64,000 bases of DNA from Lachnospiraceae bacterium. Its GTDB lineage: Bacteria; Bacillota; Clostridia; Lachnospirales; Lachnospiraceae. Numbering within the stretch: position 1 is the first letter of the stretch; each line of letters starts with the position of its first letter. The stretch spans positions 18,334 through 82,333 of the forward strand of contig JALFHZ010000122.1 of assembly GCA_022776445.1 (NCBI GenBank), in the 5' to 3' direction. Of the stretch, positions 58,747 through 64,000 are shown piece by piece. The notes beneath the pieces were generated by a model, which made no database searches, was not told the DNA's origin, and was given only the letters and a program-made list of their open reading frames with translations. The position numbers and the translations under genes are program-made.

Positions 58747-59592
58747 ATGAAAGGAAATTATTTAAGTATCGGTGAAATGGCGCGTATTAATAACACTACC
58801 GTTCCCACACTCAGACTCTACGATTCACTCGGACTTTTAAAACCATACTACACCGATCAGGAAACGCGCTACCGCTATTACGACATCAAGCAGAATGCCC
58901 GATTCGACATGATCCAGTATATGAAAGAACTCGGTATGGAACTGAAAGAAATCCAGGCCGTTCTGGATTCCGAAGATCTGCGCCAGATCGAATCCGTCCT
59001 GATCCGCAAGCGGGAGCAGACCATTCACGACATCGAGCATCTGAAGATTCAGCGTGATGCCATTGACCGTGCCATCAACAGCATTGAACGCTACAGCAAA
59101 TCCCCTTCCCGCGGCACCATAACGCTGGAATACATCCCATCCCGGCGGATCTTTTCCATGGAAACGAATCTCAATTTTTATGAACACGATATCGATACCT
59201 ATGAGCTGATCCTGAAACAGCTGAAAAATGACCTTCTGGACCACGAAGTGCCCCCGGTCTATTACTGCAACGCAGGTACACTTCTGAAAAAAGAGGACTT
59301 TCTGCAGGAACATTTTGTTTCACACAAAATCTTTGTCTTTGTGGATGAACATTTTCCGCTGATCCACAATACGGAAATCATCGAGAACAACATGTATGCC
59401 TGCATCTATCTGGATGATTTTGACGCAGAACAGGAATACGGCAGGCAGCTGCTCTCGCACTGTCATCAGCAGCACTATGAAATTGTCGGAGACTACATCT
59501 GCGAAGTGCTCACAGAATTCAATGTATTTGACTGTGACAAACGTTCCATGTTCCTGCGCCTGCAGGTTCCTGTAAGCTTTCAGAAACAGTAA
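58747..59592 (+). CDS. MerR-family transcriptional regulator
   Basis: MKGNYLSIGEMARINNTTVPTLRLYDSLGLLKPYYTDQETRYRYY; RBS GGAAAGGAG. Confidence 0.92.
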   Translation: MKGNYLSIGEMARINNTTVPTLRLYDSLGLLKPYYTDQETRYRYYDIKQNARFDMIQYMKELGMELKEIQAVLDSEDLRQIESVLIRKREQTIHDIEHLKIQRDAIDRAINSIERYSKSPSRGTITLEYIPSRRIFSMETNLNFYEHDIDTYELILKQLKNDLLDHEVPPVYYCNAGTLLKKEDFLQEHFVSHKIFVFVDEHFPLIHNTEIIENNMYACIYLDDFDAEQEYGRQLLSHCHQQHYEIVGDYICEVLTEFNVFDCDKRSMFLRLQVPVSFQKQ

Positions 59593-59633
59593 AACCGACT
59601 GTCGGACAGCGATATATTTTTTTCAAAAACCGC

Positions 59634-59664
59634 TTGACTCTCTCCTTACATGAGACAGTACAAT
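59634..59664 (+). promoter_or_regulatory. MerR-type promoter (19-bp spacer) with dyad operator
   Basis: TTGACT-N19-TACAAT; dyad ACTcTCTC-CTTACAT-GAGAcAGT lies between -35 and -10. Confidence 0.8.
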
Positions 59665-59714
59665 ATAGTTAGTTGATAATTAATTAACAAACAAATCAAA
59701 GGAGGTTTCATTTT

Positions 59715-60746
59715 ATGGAGAAGATTAAAGTTGTTCAGTATGGCTGTGGCAAGATGAGTAAGTATACACTTCGTTATCTTTATGAGACCGGCTGCCAGAT
59801 CGTGGGTGCCATCGACAACAACCCGGCTATCGTGGGCATGGATGTCGGCGACTATGCAGGTCTTGGCATCAAAACCGGCGTACTGATCAGTGACAAGGCG
59901 GACGAAGTTCTCGACAATACCGATCCGGATATCGCAGTAGTAACCCTGTTCAGTCTGGTAAGTGACTGCTTCCCGCATTATATGAAATGCCTGGAGCGCG
60001 GCATCAGCGTGATCAGTACCTGTGAAGAAGCTACTTACTGCTGGACCACCGATCCGGTAAGAGCCAATATTCTGGACGTGACCGCAAAAGCAAACGGCTG
60101 TACCTTCGTAGGAAGCGGTATGGAGGATATCTTCTGGGTAAATATGGTCGGCATGGTTGCAGGCGGCTGCCACAAAATTGAGAAAATTGAAGGTGCTGTC
60201 AGCTACAACGTAGAAGACTACGGTCTGGCACTGGCAAAGGCACACGGTGTAGGCCTGACTCCGGAAGAATTTGAGAACCAGATCGCTCATCCGGAAGAAA
60301 TCGAACCGTCTTATGTATGGAACTCCAACGAGGCACTGGCTTCCAAGATGGGCTGGACCATCAAGAGCCAGACACAGAAATGTGTTCCGTATTTCCATGA
60401 CAGCGACCTCTACTCTTCCACCCTGGGTGCTACCATTCCAAAAGGAAACTGCATCGGCATGGCTGCAGTCGTAACCACGGAAACCTTCCAGGGACCGATC
60501 ATCGAAACACAGTGTATCGGCAAGGTTTACGGACCGGATGACGGTGATATGTGTGACTGGAAGATCACCGGCGAACCGGATACCGAGTTCCACGTAGTAA
60601 AACCGGCTACCGTTGAGCACACCTGCGCAACCATCGTAAACCGTATCCCGTCTGTGCTGCGTGCACCGGCAGGACTGGTAACCATGGATCAGCTGGAAGA
60701 GATCGCATATCCGACTTATCCGATGGAGTTCTATCTGAATAAATAA
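59715..60746 (+). CDS. Dihydrodipicolinate reductase-like / 2,4-diaminopentanoate dehydrogenase-like NAD(P)-dependent oxidoreductase
   Basis: 343 aa; Rossmann-type [41 protein letters not shown]. Confidence 0.75.
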   Translation: MEKIKVVQYGCGKMSKYTLRYLYETGCQIVGAIDNNPAIVGMDVGDYAGLGIKTGVLISDKADEVLDNTDPDIAVVTLFSLVSDCFPHYMKCLERGISVISTCEEATYCWTTDPVRANILDVTAKANGCTFVGSGMEDIFWVNMVGMVAGGCHKIEKIEGAVSYNVEDYGLALAKAHGVGLTPEEFENQIAHPEEIEPSYVWNSNEALASKMGWTIKSQTQKCVPYFHDSDLYSSTLGATIPKGNCIGMAAVVTTETFQGPIIETQCIGKVYGPDDGDMCDWKITGEPDTEFHVVKPATVEHTCATIVNRIPSVLRAPAGLVTMDQLEEIAYPTYPMEFYLNK

Positions 60747-60749
60747 GTT

Positions 60750-60786
60750 AAAGCCTGTCAAAGACATTCAATCTTTGACAGGCTTT
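60750..60786 (+). terminator. Intrinsic terminator
   Basis: Perfect 15-bp stem AAAGCCTGTCAAAGA / TCTTTGACAGGCTTT, followed by TCTGTT. Confidence 0.85.
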
Positions 60787-60837
60787 TCTGTTACCGCGAT
60801 ACGAAATCCAGGCCGCATTTCTCCCTGTTCGCCACCT

Positions 60838-62142
60838 TTATCCCCCGCACCTGGCCACAATCTTCACCATGGCGGTAAAAACAGAGTCATCATAATCCAT
60901 ATCAAATTCATCACCGGGCTGATTTAAGATCCGGTGAATGCTTAAGATTCCCAGACCGCCGTCCTTTTTGCTGGAAATAAGTTTCCCGTCCCTCTGCCGG
61001 ATCTGGCCGCAGTAAGAATTTTCCACCAGCATCATCAGATGGTCCTCTGTCCACCTGGCCTGCAGCCGGATAAATCTTCCGTCCTTCATCCTTTGACAGG
61101 CCTCCATTGCGTTCTCAAGAAGATTTCCTATTACAATGCAGAGCGTCAGATCGTCAACAGGCACATGAGCCGAGAGATCCAATTGCGCCGAAAAACGGAT
61201 CTGCGCCTTCTCTGCCCTGGCTGCATATTCATTGAGCAGTCCGTTGACCGCCTGATTCTGGCAGAATACGGTCTCCGCCGATGTATCAAGTTCCTCCTGA
61301 AGCTTCTGCAGATACCGCACCACTTCCGCCTTGTCCATATGGAGCAAAGCGTGGACATGATGCCGGAAATCGTGCCGGATGATCCGAACCTGTTCCATAT
61401 AATCGAGGCTCTGATTGTAATGCTCCCTCTGCTGCGCGATCAGCTGTCTGGCAAACCGCAGCTCCTCCTCTGTTTTCTTCCGGTTCAGAAGTTCCAGAAT
61501 GCTGTTTAAAAGCATAATGTAAAGCACCAGGATCATGGCACAGAGAAAAAGGAAGAACAGGATGTCCCCCATCCCTCTCTGAAACAATTGATCGGAAGCG
61601 AACACCGTATGGCTGCCGATAAAAAGAACCAGCAGAAAGGCACTGGGAAAAATAAAAAGCAGGACGGCATTTTTCACGGAAAGCTGATCAAAAAGGCTGT
61701 TTACGCGTTTTTTCAGCCAGAACCGCACTAAACAATAATAACCGCAGGCTGCTGCGAAAGATACGATCACGCGGATCTGACTGTCGGACAGCCCGGCTCT
61801 TCCCCGGAGCATCCAGACCGCAAGATCATTCAGAGAGGCGGCCAGGTGAACAAACAGTCCGGCGGAGGCGTAAAGAAACGCCTTTTTTATGGGATCTCCG
61901 CGAAAGAATACAAGGAGCACCAGAAAAAACAGAAAGATAAAAATACCTCTTATCACAAAAAATACATCATGACTGACATGCAGCAATGACTCCGCCGATA
62001 CCATGATGACCCAAAGATAGCAGGATACGGCGGCAATGTTTTCCCGGCTGCCGTATTGCGGTTCCAGGCAAACGAAAATAGGCATCATACATACGCTCAT
62101 ATAGATCAGATTTAAGAACAGCCCACAGGCAAAATCATTCAT
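60838..62142 (-). CDS. Sensor histidine kinase, AgrC/GHKL-type
   Basis: 434 aa; multiple TMs; RIIRHDFRHHVHALL; GNLLENAMEACQRM; GGLGILSIHRI. Confidence 0.88.
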   Translation of the reverse strand: MNDFACGLFLNLIYMSVCMMPIFVCLEPQYGSRENIAAVSCYLWVIMVSAESLLHVSHDVFFVIRGIFIFLFFLVLLVFFRGDPIKKAFLYASAGLFVHLAASLNDLAVWMLRGRAGLSDSQIRVIVSFAAACGYYCLVRFWLKKRVNSLFDQLSVKNAVLLFIFPSAFLLVLFIGSHTVFASDQLFQRGMGDILFFLFLCAMILVLYIMLLNSILELLNRKKTEEELRFARQLIAQQREHYNQSLDYMEQVRIIRHDFRHHVHALLHMDKAEVVRYLQKLQEELDTSAETVFCQNQAVNGLLNEYAARAEKAQIRFSAQLDLSAHVPVDDLTLCIVIGNLLENAMEACQRMKDGRFIRLQARWTEDHLMMLVENSYCGQIRQRDGKLISSKKDGGLGILSIHRILNQPGDEFDMDYDDSVFTAMVKIVARCGG

Positions 62143-62170
62143 GGCAACCTCTTTTTCTTTATTCCGTCTC

Positions 62171-62878
62171 CTATTTCAGGCAGTACCGGTAATAGGCATG
62201 CTTGCTCTGCTTGTAGCAATTGCGCGATACAGGCACAATGGCTCCTCCGTTCATTTTAAAACAGGAGTCCTCCAGCTCTGCCGCATACTGCAGATTCACA
62301 ATGTAGCTCTGATGACAGCGCAGGAAATCCTCATTTCCCTCCAGCTCTTTCTGGATCCAGGACAACTTCTGCCCGATGGAAATCACTCTTCCGTCCGAAA
62401 GAGTCACAAAAACACGGTGAAGCCTGTTTTCAAAATATACCACCTTGTCAAGCTGGAGCCTGACAGGGACACGGTCATGGATCACCGGCAATACTGCCTT
62501 ATGAAGTCCCAGCTTCTGCGCTGTTACACGTTCCATGGTCTCCCGGAAGGTCTCCTCCGCCACCGGCTTCAGCAGAAAACCGGAAGCATTTACCCGGTAT
62601 CCGTCCACGGCCGCCTCCAAAGATGACGTGATAAATACAATGACCGGATTCGGATTTCTTCCCCTGAGACAATCTGCTCCCTGGATCCCCGTCATGCCGG
62701 GCATGAGCACATCCAGAAGATAGAGCCCATACTCCTCCCCGGAAGCGATGAGCCCATCCATGGAAGCATAGACATCGATTCTGATATCAATCTCCTTATC
62801 CCTGAAAAACTCTTTCGTATATTCTTCTATGATCCGGCATTCCTCCGGCGTGTCATCACATAACGCTATCTTCAGCAT
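62171..62878 (-). CDS. LytTR-family response regulator (AgrA-like)
   Basis: MLKIALCDDTPEECRIIEEY; YLLDVLMPGMTGI; C-terminal LytTR VVYFENRLHRVFVTLSDGRV...FLRCHQSYIVNLQY. Confidence 0.92.
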   Translation of the reverse strand: MLKIALCDDTPEECRIIEEYTKEFFRDKEIDIRIDVYASMDGLIASGEEYGLYLLDVLMPGMTGIQGADCLRGRNPNPVIVFITSSLEAAVDGYRVNASGFLLKPVAEETFRETMERVTAQKLGLHKAVLPVIHDRVPVRLQLDKVVYFENRLHRVFVTLSDGRVISIGQKLSWIQKELEGNEDFLRCHQSYIVNLQYAAELEDSCFKMNGGAIVPVSRNCYKQSKHAYYRYCLK

Positions 62879-63053
62879 ATTGACCACCTCTGCATCTTAT
62901 TTTATTATTTTATTTGGCCCCGGGCTCTAAGTCAAGCTTTCAAAAGCTGAAGTGTCATATTCGGTATCCTTTTTGCATTTTTGGTTGTTTTTACCATATT
63001 TTCTCTGTGTTATAGTAAATATACAAACATTTTATATAAAGGAGGGCATTTGT

Positions 63054-64000
63054 ATGAGCTCTAACATCCTTGTAACCATCATCGTTATTGTCTATCTGCT
63101 TTTCATGCTGTGGATCGGCTGGTACTCGTCCACAAAGATCACCAGCAACACGGACTTCATGGTAGCAGGCCGCCGTCTCGGACCGCTGCTGATGGCAGGT
63201 ACACTGGCTGCTACAGAAATCGGCGGCGGAAGCTCCCTTGGCGTTGTCCAGAACGGTATGTCGGGCTTCGGTCTCAGCGCTTCCTGGTATATCACCACCA
63301 TGGGAATCGCATTTATCATCTTAAGCTTCGTAGCTCCAAAATTCCGCGCGGCAACGGTAAAGACCGTTCCTGAGTATTTCCGCAGACGCTACGGAAAAGC
63401 CTGCGGTCTTATTACCGCCATCATCATGCTTCTTCCTCTGGTAGGTCTGACAGCCGGACAGTTTATCGCTTCCGCTGTTATCCTTTCCACCATGCTGAAT
63501 ATTGATTATCAGATGGCCGTTATCATCGTAGCCGTAGTTGTTACCGTATACTCCATCATGGGCGGTCTCTGGAGTGTTACTCTCACCGACTTTGTCCAGG
63601 TATTCCTGATCGTGATCGGCATGATCATCGCAGTTCCCTTTGCAATGAACTACGCCGGCGGATGGAGCAATGTAGCTGCAAATATTCCCGAAGGAACCAT
63701 GAACCTGTTTGAGGGCTATGATCTTTTCGGCATCATCTCCCTTGTTATCATGTATACGGCCACCTTCTCCGTAGGCCAGGAGGCAGTATCCCGATTCTAT
63801 GCCGCAAAAGATGAAAAGGCAGCCAAAGGCGGCGCATGGCTGGCTGCTCTCGTGAACTTCATCTATGCCTTTATTCCTACCATCCTTGGAATCATTACGC
63901 TGGCTCTTATCAACATGGGCAAATTCAGTGCGGCGCAGTTCGAATCTGTCGGTGCCCGCTACGCGCTTCCGGTTCTGGCGATTAACACGATGCCGGCCCT
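63054..64000 (+). CDS. Sodium:solute symporter family protein (partial, runs off the window)
   Basis: MSSNILVTIIVIVYLLFMLWIGWYSSTKITSNTDFMVAGRRLGPLLMAGTLAATEIGGGSSLG...; RBS AAAGGAGGG. Not in the ORF track because it is open-ended. Confidence 0.9.
   Translation, partial: MSSNILVTIIVIVYLLFMLWIGWYSSTKITSNTDFMVAGRRLGPLLMAGTLAATEIGGGSSLGVVQNGMSGFGLSASWYITTMGIAFIILSFVAPKFRAATVKTVPEYFRRRYGKACGLITAIIMLLPLVGLTAGQFIASAVILSTMLNIDYQMAVIIVAVVVTVYSIMGGLWSVTLTDFVQVFLIVIGMIIAVPFAMNYAGGWSNVAANIPEGTMNLFEGYDLFGIISLVIMYTATFSVGQEAVSRFYAAKDEKAAKGGAWLAALVNFIYAFIPTILGIITLALINMGKFSAAQFESVGARYALPVLAINTMPA

Noticed and set aside
1-64000. CRISPR arrays, tRNA/rRNA genes, prophage or insertion sequences
   Set aside because: Scanned for regularly spaced repeats, tRNA T-loop-like sequences, transposase/integrase proteins and found none.

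Overview
The window is a chromosomal segment from a Clostridia/Lachnospiraceae-like Firmicute, inferred from gene content and order. It is mostly housekeeping DNA. It begins with a minus-strand dcw cell-wall/division cluster (murA partial, ftsW, murD, mraY, two class B PBPs, ftsL-like, rsmH, mraZ with an AAAGTGG-repeat operator). This is followed by lgt plus a 51-aa Spo0E-like ORF, ychF, lysA, pyk, a rhomboid-like protein, corA and a 1412-aa acyl-CoA dehydratase activase-like protein. Further on are a marR/ABC exporter operon, a metallophosphoesterase/BMP-like/SNF2 operon, argS, aroD, efp, yqeG, nrdR, ymxH, a sugar ABC operon with a LacI regulator, pepV-like, yqeY, prfC, coaBC/coaX and larC with a Ni/peptide-type ABC importer. 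The window ends with a MerR-regulated dehydrogenase, an AgrC/AgrA-like two-component system and an SSS transporter (partial). I found no tRNA, rRNA, CRISPR, prophage or transposon. The main unexplained signals are: (1) an ORF-free, roughly 580-nt minus-strand unit at about 21965-22546 with a near-perfect sigma-A promoter, an AT-rich UP-like tract, several long helices and a terminal hairpin, which is a candidate large ornate ncRNA; (2) a leader upstream of the Ni/peptide ABC-larC operon with a terminator abutting the RBS, a riboswitch/attenuator candidate; (3) a terminator-like hairpin that contains the ymxH start codon, followed by an A9 run that shifts the ymxH frame.
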